From NCBI GenBank assembly GCA_016716425.1, contig JADJWJ010000009.1:117436-181435 (forward strand): DNA of 64,000 nt. Reading direction: 5' to 3'. The notes under the pieces were generated by a model. It worked only from the letters and a program-made list of their open reading frames with translations. It made no database searches and was not told the DNA's origin. The stretch comes from Betaproteobacteria bacterium. Lineage in GTDB: Bacteria; Pseudomonadota; Gammaproteobacteria; Burkholderiales; Casimicrobiaceae. Positions within the stretch are counted from its first letter, which is position 1. Every line of letters starts with the position of its first letter. Shown here piece by piece: positions 17,461-27,190 of this stretch. A program made the position numbers and the translations under genes.

Positions 17461-17845
17461 CAGTCGCGATGGGCCGTCCCGAGCGACTGACCTGCCCCCG
17501 CAGGGGGCAGCGAGCGCAGCGAGCGTGGGGGCCGTGTCAGTCGCGATGGGCCGTCCCGAGCGACTGACCTGCCCCCCCGGGGGGCAGCGAGCGCAGCGAG
17601 CGTGGGGGCCGTGTCAGTCGCGATGGGCCGTCCCGAGCGACTGACCTGCCCCCCCGGGGGGCAGCGAGCGCAGCGAGCGTGGGGGCCGTGTCAGTCGCGA
17701 TGGGCCGTCCCGAGCGACTGACCTGCCCCCCCGGGGGGCAGCGAGCGCAGCGAGCGTGGGGGTCGTGTCAGTCGCGATGGGCCGTCCCGAGCGACTGACC
17801 TGCCCCCCGGGGGGCAGCGAGCGCAGCGAGCGTGGGGTCGATTCA
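17461..17845 (+). repeat. Five tandem copies of a 77-bp two-hairpin repeat
   Basis: The 591-bp gap between the DUF192 and LuxR-type genes is mostly this array. Copies start at 17461, 17538, 17615, 17692 and 17769, a constant 77-bp period, and differ by very few bases. Each unit has a hairpin with arms CAGTCGC/GCGACTG, then a perfect GC hairpin with arms CTGCCCCCC/GGGGGGCAG (slightly shorter in the outer copies), then GCAGCGAGCGCAGCGAGCG. The period is not a multiple of three, so no reading frame is kept. There are no unique spacers, so it is not a CRISPR. I see nothing else in 17275-17460. Confidence 0.9.
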
Positions 17846-17865
17846 TCCTGGGGGAGGACGTCGCG

Positions 17866-18708
17866 ATGATCCACTTCGACGACGGCGCACCGCAGCGCCG
17901 CAGGGATTCCATCCGTCAACGCGTGCGTCCCTTTCCGGCCGGATCCGCCGCGCACATCGCGTTGCCGCACGCATTCGCGCAGCCGCTGCGCATCGCGGCG
18001 AACGAGCCGCGACCCGAACACACGGTGCGCGCGCTGCTGCGGCGCTGCCGGTTCGACAGCGTGTCGTACTTCATCACGCGCCGCGGCAACGGCGCGGTCG
18101 GCGGCGAACTGTGCTGGAGCACGCTGCCCGACCACTGGGTCGAGCGCTATCGGCGGGCGAACTTCGTCGCGGTCGACCCGCGGCTCGCGCGCGGCCGCGC
18201 ACAGATCGCGCCGTGGCTGTGGGATGCAGGCGGGCTCGCGGCCGGCGGATCGTTGCAGCGTTTTCTGGCGGAAGCGGCCGCGGTCGGCGTGCGCAGCGGC
18301 GTTGTCGTCTCGCTGACCGACGGCGAGCTGAACCAGGTCACCGTCACGTTCGACAGTGCGACGAGCCCCGTCGGCGCCGCGCGGCGCGAGGCCATCGCCG
18401 CCCGCCTGGGCGACCTCGTGCTGTTCGCGATCGCGCTGCACGAGTTCGTCCTCGAGTGGCGCGCCACCGGCGCCGCGGGGCGCCCGCCGGCGGCGCCGGT
18501 GCTCACGCTGCGCGAGCGCGACTGCCTCGAGCTCGCGGCGCGCGGCATGACCAGCGCCGACATCGGCACCAAGCTGTGCGTGGCCGAGCGCACGGTCAAC
18601 TTCCACTTCTCCAACATCAAGATGAAGCTCGGCGCGATGAACCGCCCCGAAGCGATCGCGCGCGGCATCGCGCTGGGGCTCGTGTCGTGCCCCGGTAACG
18701 CGCCGTGA
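17866..18708 (+). CDS. LuxR family transcriptional regulator with autoinducer-binding domain
   Basis: A 280-residue quorum-sensing-type regulator. The N-terminal autoinducer-binding domain keeps the invariant ligand-pocket residues of TraR/LuxR with the same spacing: W91, Y95, D104, P105 and W119, with glycines near 141-145. The C-terminal LuxR HTH covers about 216-275 (LTLRERDCLELAARGMTS, ERTVNFHFSNIKMKLG). A strong GGGGGAGG lies at about 17849-17857 before the ATG. No luxI synthase is in the window, so it may be a solo receptor. The repeat array stands where its promoter should be. Confidence 0.9.
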   Translation: MIHFDDGAPQRRRDSIRQRVRPFPAGSAAHIALPHAFAQPLRIAANEPRPEHTVRALLRRCRFDSVSYFITRRGNGAVGGELCWSTLPDHWVERYRRANFVAVDPRLARGRAQIAPWLWDAGGLAAGGSLQRFLAEAAAVGVRSGVVVSLTDGELNQVTVTFDSATSPVGAARREAIAARLGDLVLFAIALHEFVLEWRATGAAGRPPAAPVLTLRERDCLELAARGMTSADIGTKLCVAERTVNFHFSNIKMKLGAMNRPEAIARGIALGLVSCPGNAP

Positions 18709-18751
18709 AGCGAGGGGATGCGGGTCGGACTCGCATTTCCACCCGCAATTC

Positions 18752-19420
18752 CTAGCCGTTGCGCGCCAGCCACTCGCGCATCTCGGCGATCGAGTGCACG
18801 GTCGCGAGCGGCGCGAGCCGGGCGAGGCCGGCGACGTCGTGCGCGCCGTAGGCGACGGCCAGCGCCGATGCTCCGGCGTTGCGCGCGAGTTCGAGATCGT
18901 GCGTGGTGTCGCCGATCATCAGCGTCTCGTCCGGCACGACGGCGAGGCGGTCCATCAGATGCAGCAGCATGTCCGGGTGCGGCTTGGGAAAGCCCTCGTC
19001 GGCGCAACGCGTCGCGTGGAAGCGCTGCGCGAGCCCGCTGCGCGCCAGCACGCGCGCGAGCCCCAGCCGCGACTTTCCGGTCGCCACCGCGAGCAGGTAA
19101 CCGGCGGCTTCGAGTTCGGCGAGCAGCCCGCTGGCGCCGGCGAACAGCGGAATGTCATCCTCCCGCGCCAGATAGTAGCGGCGGTAGAGCACCGTCAGTT
19201 CGGAATGCCGCGACAGCGGCAGGCCCGGCGCGACCAGGCGCAGCGCGTCGGTGAGGCCGAGCCCGATCACGTAGCGCGCGGTCGCCTCGTCCGGCACCGG
19301 CTCGCCCAGGTCGCGGCATGCCGACCGGATCGCGTCGGCGATGATCGCCGTCGAGTCCGACAGCGTGCCGTCCCAGTCGAACACCAGGAGGCGGAAGCGG
19401 CGTTGGGCGGGGACACGCAT
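18752..19420 (-). CDS. HAD-superfamily phosphatase (phosphoglycolate phosphatase-like)
   Basis: A 222-residue HAD-IA hydrolase. Motif I is FDWDGTLSDS at about 14-23, motif II includes AVATGKS, motif III FPKPHPD, and motif IV MIGDTTHDLELARNAG. It resembles Gph-like phosphatases commonly found after rluC in betaproteobacteria, but the substrate is unproved. The ATG at 19420 is directly abutted by a perfect 21-bp inverted repeat. Longer starts at 19438 or 19447 lie inside that palindrome and are unlikely. Its ribosome-binding region would therefore be in the hairpin arm. Confidence 0.9.
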   Translation of the reverse strand: MRVPAQRRFRLLVFDWDGTLSDSTAIIADAIRSACRDLGEPVPDEATARYVIGLGLTDALRLVAPGLPLSRHSELTVLYRRYYLAREDDIPLFAGASGLLAELEAAGYLLAVATGKSRLGLARVLARSGLAQRFHATRCADEGFPKPHPDMLLHLMDRLAVVPDETLMIGDTTHDLELARNAGASALAVAYGAHDVAGLARLAPLATVHSIAEMREWLARNG

Positions 19421-19468
19421 GGGTCTGACCCTTAACATGCATTCCATTGCATGTTAAGGGTCAGACCC
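19421..19468. repeat. REP-like perfect inverted repeat spanning rluC stop and phosphatase start
   Basis: Two perfect 21-bp arms (19421-19441 and 19448-19468) are separated by a 6-bp loop. The arm core is GGGTCTGACCCTTAAC. One arm contains the TAA stop of rluC, the other ends against the ATG of the HAD gene. There is no T-tract, so it is not a classic terminator. Its sequence type resembles the REP palindromes mobilised by RAYT transposases in beta- and gammaproteobacteria (from memory of such elements, not verified). Confidence 0.85.
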
Positions 19469-20449
19469 TCGGAGCCGGGCAGGCCGGCCCGCGTCGAGCC
19501 ACGCCACGAAGTCGCCCAGTTCGCGCGGCAGCGGCGCCTCGAACGCAACCCGCTCGCCGGTCGCCGGGTGCGCGAACGCCAGCCGGTGCGCGTGCAGGAA
19601 CATCCGCTTCAAGCCCTCCTTCGCGAGCACCCTGTTCCACGCGAAGTCGCCGTACTTGTCGTCGCCGGCGAGCGGAAAGTCGAGATGCTGGAGGTGCACG
19701 CGGATCTGGTGCGTGCGCCCGGTGCCGAGTTCGGCCTCGAGCAGGGCCAACGGAGGCTCGCGGTCGAACCACGTGGAAACGCGCCGGAACGTCGTCTCGG
19801 ACTCCGCGCCTTCTTCCTGATCGACGCGCACGCGCCGTTCGCCTTCGCGGGTCGCGAACTTGGTCAGCGGGAGCCGGACCCGCCGCTTCTCGTCGCGCCA
19901 GCGCCCGCGCACCAGCACGAGGTAGCGCTTGTCGAAGCCGCCCTCGCGCAACTGCGCGTGCAGCGCGACCAGCGCCGCGCGCTTCTTGGCGAGCAGCATC
20001 ACGCCCGACGTGTCGCGGTCGAGCCGGTGCACGAGTTCGAGAAAGCGCGCGTCGGGCCGCGCGCCGCGCATCTGCTCGATCAGGCCGAACGCGATCCCGC
20101 TGCCGCCGTGGACGGCCAGCCCGGCGGGCTTGTCGACGACAATCAGGGCGTCGTCCTCGAACAGGATCGGCACCTTCACCGCCGACGCGGGCCTCCGGGC
20201 GGGCGCGCCGGCCGCCGCCGGCGCGGCGGTCCGCACCGGCGGGATCCGGACGACATCGCCGACGGCGAGCCGCACGTCCGGACCCACCCGCCCCTTGTTC
20301 ACGCGGACCTCGCCGCTGCGCAGGATCCGGTAGATGTGGCTCTTCGGCACCCCCTTGAGGACGCGGGTCAGGAAATTGTCGACGCGCTGCCCCGCCGCCT
20401 CGTCCCCGACCGTTAGCCAGCTCACAGAATCCTTGCTTAACTCGTTCAT
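19454..20449 (-). CDS. rluC: 23S rRNA pseudouridine synthase, RluC type
   Basis: A 331-residue enzyme that modifies uridines 955, 2504 and 2580 of 23S rRNA (E. coli numbering). It has an N-terminal S4 domain (RVDNFLTRVLKGVPKSHIYRILRSGEVRVNKG) and an RluA-type catalytic domain with the Asp motif HRLDRDTSGVML and GRTHQIRVHLQH. The ATG at 20449 gives MNELSKDSVSW. The final codons and TAA are encoded within an inserted palindrome, so the last residues (about LRGSDP) may be element-derived. The divergent arrangement with rne matches other betaproteobacteria. Confidence 0.93.
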   Translation of the reverse strand: MNELSKDSVSWLTVGDEAAGQRVDNFLTRVLKGVPKSHIYRILRSGEVRVNKGRVGPDVRLAVGDVVRIPPVRTAAPAAAGAPARRPASAVKVPILFEDDALIVVDKPAGLAVHGGSGIAFGLIEQMRGARPDARFLELVHRLDRDTSGVMLLAKKRAALVALHAQLREGGFDKRYLVLVRGRWRDEKRRVRLPLTKFATREGERRVRVDQEEGAESETTFRRVSTWFDREPPLALLEAELGTGRTHQIRVHLQHLDFPLAGDDKYGDFAWNRVLAKEGLKRMFLHAHRLAFAHPATGERVAFEAPLPRELGDFVAWLDAGRPARLRGSDP

Positions 20450-20460
20450 TCCAATATAAT
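20433..20460 (+). promoter_or_regulatory. Candidate rne promoter
   Basis: TTGCTT at 20433-20438 and a perfect TATAAT at 20455-20460 are separated by 16 bp on the plus strand, inside the start of divergent rluC. Initiation here would give rne a 5' leader of nearly 590 nt. Long leaders are the known means by which RNase E destabilises its own mRNA in E. coli. Confidence 0.45.
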
Positions 20461-21054
20461 TGTGCCCGAACCACGCATCGCGAGCGCTGCAGGCGCCGAA
20501 CGTCCACCGGCCGCCGGTCAGAACCGCCGGCCCGTCGAACGATACCGCCTTGAATTGGTTGCGCTTTGCGTGGTCCCGCCCGTGGTCGCCATGGACGGGA
20601 ACCCCCGGCTTCAGTCGCTCGCCGGGCGGGGCCAAAGCCCCGCGGAAGTAGCGACGGTTAAGGATGAGCGCAGTCTCCGCACCCGGCAGCGGCCGGTTCG
20701 AAGCGGCGCATTGCGCGGCGCCAAAAGCGAGATTTTCCGTACCTGGCCGCCCGAACGTGGCGGCGCCTGCGAGTTGCGGGTGCCGACCGGGCTGCCGGTG
20801 GTTCCACCGCTTGTTTGCGACACGAAGACTTCGCAGCCCGACGAGAGCCGACACCCCCCGCCACCCGCGGGGATCGAACCGAATGCCGACCGCCTCACCG
20901 CCCTCGCGCACTGCTCCCGCCCGCCGGCGCCCTAAAGCGCCCGCCTGCCTGTCCTCGCCCGCAGCCGCCGCCGTCTAGCGCTTGACCGCCGCGTTCGCGC
21001 GGCGCGTTCTGCTTCGCCTCCGTCTGTCCGCGGCGCCTGCGCCGAGGATCGTTC
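20461..21054 (+). other. Long rne 5' leader / rluC-rne intergenic region
   Basis: About 600 bp without a supportable gene. Several overlapping frames stay open on both strands only because of the base composition, and none has a recognisable product or ribosome-binding site. The stretch most likely holds the rne leader RNA and the rluC control region. I see no riboswitch class or terminator in it. Confidence 0.5.
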
Positions 21055-23886
21055 ATGAAACGCATGCTGTTCAACGCCACCCAGGCGGAGGAACTCCGGG
21101 TGGCGATCGTCGATGGCCAGAAGCTCGTCGACCTCGACATCGAGTCGGCCAACAAGGAACAACGCAAGAGCAACATCTACAAGGCGGTCATTACCCGGGT
21201 CGAGCCATCGCTCGAGGCCTGCTTCGTCGACTACGGCACCGACCGTCACGGGTTCCTGCCGTTCAAGGAAATCGCCCGCGAGTACTTCCGCGACCGCGAC
21301 GCGGACGCCGGCCGCGCGCGCATTCAGGACCAGCTGAAGGAAGGCCAGGAGCTGATCGTCCAGGTCGACAAGGACGAGCGCGGCAACAAGGGCGCGGCGC
21401 TCACCACGTACATCTCGCTCGCCGGCCGCTACCTGGTCCTGATGCCGAACAACCCGCGCGGTGGCGGCGTCTCGCGGCGCGTCGAGGGCGAGGAGCGCAA
21501 CGAGCTGCGCGACGCGATCAGCGGCCTCGAAGTGCCGCAGGGCATGAGCGTGATCGCCCGCACCGCCGGCATCGGGCGCTCGACCGAGGAGCTGCAGTGG
21601 GACCTGAACTACCTGCTCCAGCTTTGGCGCGCCGTCGAAGACGCCGCGAAGATGCAGCCGGGCGCGTACCTGATCTATCAGGAGTCGAGCCTCGTCATCC
21701 GCGCGATCCGCGACTACTTCCACCCGGACATCGGCGAGCTCCTGATCGACACCGAGGCGATCTACGAGCAGGCGCAGCAGTTCATGAGCCACGTGATGCC
21801 GGCCAACGTGAACCGCGTCAAGCTGTACAAGGACGACGTCCCGCTGTTCTCGCGGTTCCAGATCGAGCACCAGATCGAGACCGCTTACGCGCGGCAGGTG
21901 CCGCTGCCCTCCGGCGGCGCGATCGTGATCGACCATACGGAGGCGCTCGTTTCCGTCGACGTCAACTCGGCGCGCGCGACCAAGGGCGCCGACATCGAGA
22001 CGACGGCGTTCAACACGAACTGCGAGGCGGCCGACGAGATCGCCCGCCAGCTGCGGCTGCGCGACCTGGGCGGCCTCATCGTGATCGACTTCATCGACAT
22101 GGAGAGCGCCAAGAACCAGCGCGAGGTCGAGACGCGGCTGCGCGACGCGCTCCGCTACGACCGCGCGCGCGTGCAGCTAGGCAAGATCTCGCGCTTCGGC
22201 CTCATGGAGCTGTCGCGCCAGCGGCTGCGACCGGCCCTCTCGGAAGCGGCGCACATCCCGTGCCCGCGCTGCCACGGCATCGGCCACATCCGCGGTACCG
22301 AGTCGACCGCGCTGCACATCCTGCGGATCGTGCAGGAGGAGGCGATGAAGGACAACACCGCGCAGGTGGTCGCGCAGGTGCCGGTCGACGTCGCGACGTT
22401 CCTGCTGAACGAGAAGCGCACCGACGTGCTGACGATCGAGACGCGCTTCAAGGTCAACGTGCTGCTGGTGCCGAACCGCCACCTCGAGACGCCGAACTAC
22501 AGCATCGAGCGCCTGCGCCACGACGACTTGAACCAGGCCGAGCCGCTGCCGCCGTCGTTCGAGATGGTGAAGGAGCCGGAGAAGCTCGACCCGGCGCAGC
22601 AGATCAAGGAAGATGCCGCCGCACCGCGACAGGAGGCGGTCGTCAAGGGCATCACGCCGACCCAGCCGGCGCCGGTCGAGAAGCCGGTCGCGCCGACGCC
22701 GATGGCGGAGCCTGCGCCGACGGGTGGCTCGTGGTTCACGCGGGTGATGGGCTGGTTCCGGACGAAGCCCGAGGCGCCCGCCCCGGTGGCCACGCCAGGC
22801 ACGCGCGACGCGCGCGCACCCGATCGCAACCGCGACGGTCGCCGCGACGGGCGTCGCGGCGACGAACGCGACCGCTTCCGCGGCGACGGGCGTCGCGGTG
22901 GCGAGCGGCGCGAAGAGCAGCGCGACGCGCGACGCGGCGGCGGCGGTGGAGACAGGCGCGACGGCCGAGGCGACGCCGCGCGCGGCGGACCGCCGCAGCA
23001 ACGCAACGGGCAGGGGCAGCCGCGTCGCGACGAACGCCGGGAGGAACGGCGCGATGGCACGCGCGGCCAGCCGCCGCGCGAGGCACGGGAGCCGCGCGAA
23101 GCGCAGCGGCCGAAGGAGCCCCGCGAGCCGCGCGCGGAGGCCGCGCTGACGACCGACACGCACGACGTCGCGACGCCGCCGGGCCTTCCGGCGCAACCTG
23201 GACCAGGCAGCGACGCGCGCGAGGGCGGCAGCCGCCGCAGGCGCGGTCGGCGCGGCCGTGGCGGCGACCGGGGCGACCATCTGCAAGGGGACGAGGTCGA
23301 GGTCACGCCGCGGGCTGCCGATGGCGCGATCGAGGGACCCGCCGCAGGCACCGCGTCGACGCCGGCCGACGGCGCGCCCGCGCGCGAACCACGACCGCCG
23401 AAGGCGCCGCGGGAACCGCGCGAAGGACGCGAACCGCGCGAAGGACGCGAACCGCGGGAGCCGCGCGAAGGCCGCCCGCCGCGCGAACGGCGCGACGCGC
23501 CGCCGAGCGTTCCGGTCCCCGCGCAAGACCTGCTGCCGATCGAGGCCCCGCCAACGTCCGCGCCGCCGGTACCGGTCGAACACGCGGCGCCTGCACCGGT
23601 GGCGCACGTCGCGCCGGCGATGATCCCGGAGATACCGGTCGCTCCGCCAGCGTCTGCGCCTTCGGTGCCGCGTCCCGCGGCAATCGTCGAAGTTCCGCCG
23701 ATCGACCTGACGCTGCCGCCCGACTCGGGCCTCGTCCTCGTCGAGACGTCGCACGCGGCGCCACCGATCGAGGAGGAACCGCAGGCGACGCGCCCGAAGC
23801 GGGTGCGTCCGCCGCGCGTGGAGATCCCGAGCGAGCCGCTGCAGATCGTCGAGACGCGCAAGGAACCACCGGCGCCAGCGAGCTGA
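21055..23886 (+). CDS. rne: Ribonuclease E
   Basis: An endoribonuclease for mRNA decay and rRNA/tRNA processing, and scaffold of the degradosome. The 943 residues hold an S1 domain at about 35-120, the 5' sensor, and the DNase I-like catalytic domain with Mg2+ ligands D302 (SVDVNSAR) and D345 (IVIDFIDM). The zinc-link CPRC is at 403-406. Each lies one residue earlier than in E. coli. From about 515 the protein becomes a long Arg/Pro/Glu-rich disordered region with RNA-binding-like stretches (for example RRRGRRGRGGDRG) and a final Pro-rich segment. A terminator follows. Confidence 0.96.
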   Translation: MKRMLFNATQAEELRVAIVDGQKLVDLDIESANKEQRKSNIYKAVITRVEPSLEACFVDYGTDRHGFLPFKEIAREYFRDRDADAGRARIQDQLKEGQELIVQVDKDERGNKGAALTTYISLAGRYLVLMPNNPRGGGVSRRVEGEERNELRDAISGLEVPQGMSVIARTAGIGRSTEELQWDLNYLLQLWRAVEDAAKMQPGAYLIYQESSLVIRAIRDYFHPDIGELLIDTEAIYEQAQQFMSHVMPANVNRVKLYKDDVPLFSRFQIEHQIETAYARQVPLPSGGAIVIDHTEALVSVDVNSARATKGADIETTAFNTNCEAADEIARQLRLRDLGGLIVIDFIDMESAKNQREVETRLRDALRYDRARVQLGKISRFGLMELSRQRLRPALSEAAHIPCPRCHGIGHIRGTESTALHILRIVQEEAMKDNTAQVVAQVPVDVATFLLNEKRTDVLTIETRFKVNVLLVPNRHLETPNYSIERLRHDDLNQAEPLPPSFEMVKEPEKLDPAQQIKEDAAAPRQEAVVKGITPTQPAPVEKPVAPTPMAEPAPTGGSWFTRVMGWFRTKPEAPAPVATPGTRDARAPDRNRDGRRDGRRGDERDRFRGDGRRGGERREEQRDARRGGGGGDRRDGRGDAARGGPPQQRNGQGQPRRDERREERRDGTRGQPPREAREPREAQRPKEPREPRAEAALTTDTHDVATPPGLPAQPGPGSDAREGGSRRRRGRRGRGGDRGDHLQGDEVEVTPRAADGAIEGPAAGTASTPADGAPAREPRPPKAPREPREGREPREGREPREPREGRPPRERRDAPPSVPVPAQDLLPIEAPPTSAPPVPVEHAAPAPVAHVAPAMIPEIPVAPPASAPSVPRPAAIVEVPPIDLTLPPDSGLVLVETSHAAPPIEEEPQATRPKRVRPPRVEIPSEPLQIVETRKEPPAPAS

Positions 23887-23910
23887 CGCACCTGCGATAT
23901 CGTTGCAGCG

Positions 23911-23944
23911 AGGGGGACGGACGCACGCGTTTGTCCCCCTTTTC
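23911..23944 (+). terminator. Rho-independent terminator of rne
   Basis: An 8-bp perfect stem AGGGGGAC/GTCCCCCT (23911-23918 and 23933-23940) with a 14-nt loop is followed directly by a TTT run. It begins 25 bp after the rne stop. Confidence 0.8.
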
Positions 23945-23983
23945 CGTTGCAGAGTACCGATCGGAGATCGTCGCCGGCCGGCA

Positions 23984-24117
23984 CGCTCCCTCACCCCGAC
24001 CCGCTCCCCCTGCGGGGGAGAGGGAGCGCATCGCGTCGAGGCGGCGCCGCATCGCGTGTCGGCGGCGCCATCGGCTCCCTCTCCCCGCTTGCGGGGAGAG
24101 GGTTGGGGTGAGGGGCG
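23984..24117. repeat. Dispersed palindromic repeat, CCCTCACCCC family, copy 1
   Basis: The left arm reads CTCCCTCACCCCGACC and carries its own small hairpin. The right arm ends GGGTTGGGGTGAGGGGC, so the whole element is an inverted repeat of about 130 bp with an internal spacer. Two more copies are at 27045-27184 and 60515-60660. Elements with these ends occur as small non-autonomous repeats in many GC-rich proteobacteria. Confidence 0.8.
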
Positions 24118-24128
24118 GCCGCGTGCGG

Positions 24129-24911
24129 CTACTGCATGTACCAGCCGTGGCTGACCACGAGCGACTGCCCGGTCAGCGCATTGCTCGGGAACCCGGCGAA
24201 CAGCACGGCCACTTCGGCGACGTCGTCGAGCGTCGTGAATTCGCCGTCGACGGTGTCCTTGAGCATGATCTTCCGGATGACGTCTTCCTCGGAGATCCCG
24301 AACTCCTGCGCCTGCTCCGGAATCTGCTTGTCGACGAGCGGCGTGCGCACGAAGCCCGGGCAGATCACGTTGGCGCGCACGCCATGCGCGGCACCCTCCT
24401 TCGCGATGACCCGGGCGAGCCCGATCAGGCCGTGCTTGGCGGTGACGTACGGGGCCTTCAGCATCGACGCGAGCTTGGAGTGCACCGAGCCCATATAGAT
24501 GATCGCCCCGCCGCGACCGGACCGATACATGTGCGGCAGGCACGCTTTGGTGGTCAGGAACGCGCCGTCGACGTGGATCGCCAGCATCGTCTTCCACTCG
24601 GCGTACAAGAAGTCCTCCAGCGGGTGCACGATCTGGATGCCGGCGTTGGAGACGAGGATGTCGACGCCGCCGAACGCGGCGACGACGGCGGCCACGCCGG
24701 CGTTCACGGCTTCCTCGCTGGTGACGTCCATCGCCACGCCCAGCGCCTGCCCGCCGGCCGCCCGGATCTCCGCCGCCACGGCGTCGGCCGCCTGACCGTT
24801 CAGGTCGGCGACGGCGACCTTCGCGCCCTCGCGCGCGTAGCGGACGGCGATCGCCTTGCCCAGGCCGCTGGCCGCCCCGGTGACGATCGCGACCTTGTCC
24901 GGGAGTTTCAT
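24129..24911 (-). CDS. bdhA: 3-hydroxybutyrate dehydrogenase
   Basis: A 260-residue SDR enzyme that oxidises D-3-hydroxybutyrate to acetoacetate with NAD+, in polyhydroxybutyrate or ketone-body use. Motifs are VTGAASGLGKAIA (cofactor loop, about 10-22), SNAGIQIVHPLEDF, GSVHSKLASMLKAPYVTAKHG with the catalytic Tyr-x3-Lys, and the diagnostic tail ALTGQSLVVSHGWYMQ. The C-terminal glutamine and the HSKLAS and KDTVDGEF segments are typical of BdhA. It is preceded 37 bp upstream by the uvrB end on the same strand. Confidence 0.93.
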   Translation of the reverse strand: MKLPDKVAIVTGAASGLGKAIAVRYAREGAKVAVADLNGQAADAVAAEIRAAGGQALGVAMDVTSEEAVNAGVAAVVAAFGGVDILVSNAGIQIVHPLEDFLYAEWKTMLAIHVDGAFLTTKACLPHMYRSGRGGAIIYMGSVHSKLASMLKAPYVTAKHGLIGLARVIAKEGAAHGVRANVICPGFVRTPLVDKQIPEQAQEFGISEEDVIRKIMLKDTVDGEFTTLDDVAEVAVLFAGFPSNALTGQSLVVSHGWYMQ

Positions 24912-24948
24912 GTTCGCGTTTCCTCTGTCGCCGGCGGTGCGCGCACGG

Positions 24949-27012
<2,064 letters not shown>

Positions 27013-27019
27013 TGTACGT

Positions 27020-27035
27020 CCGAACGATCGTTCGG
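27020..27035. promoter_or_regulatory. 16-bp palindrome upstream of uvrB, possible LexA-like or TetR-type operator
   Basis: CCGAACGATCGTTCGG is a perfect palindrome. Its core CGAAC-N4-GTTCG matches the LexA box known from Gram-positive bacteria, not the CTGT-N8-ACAG box usual in beta- and gammaproteobacteria. A TetR-family operator is an alternative. Its position just before an SOS-type gene is what makes it notable. Confidence 0.5.
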
Positions 27036-27044
27036 GGCAAGTTC

Positions 27045-27184
27045 TCCCCTCACCCCGACCCTCTCCCCACGACGTGGGGAGAGGGAGCTGTTCAAGCGAG
27101 CGTCGTGGCCACTCGACCGGGAGCCGCGCGGCACTTGGTGCTCCCTCTCCCCGCGCAAGCGGGGAGAGGGCTGAGGTGAGGGGC
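27045..27184. repeat. Dispersed palindromic repeat, CCCTCACCCC family, copy 2
   Basis: The left arm begins CCCCTCACCCCGACCCTCTC and has an internal hairpin around GACGT. The right arm ends GGGGAGAGGGCTGAGGTGAG. It fills nearly the whole gap between the divergence region of uvrB and the end of the ABC exporter gene, and would form a long stem on either strand. Confidence 0.8.
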
Positions 27185-27190
27185 GCGCGC

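Noticed and set aside
17461..17845. CRISPR array or repetitive protein-coding region
   Set aside because: Units are directly abutting with no unique spacers, no cas genes are nearby, and the 77-bp period shifts the frame at each copy.
18719..18747. Hairpin TGCGGGT/ACCCGCA between the LuxR-type gene and the HAD gene as a bidirectional terminator
   Set aside because: The stem is only 7 bp with a 15-nt loop and no T-run on either side.
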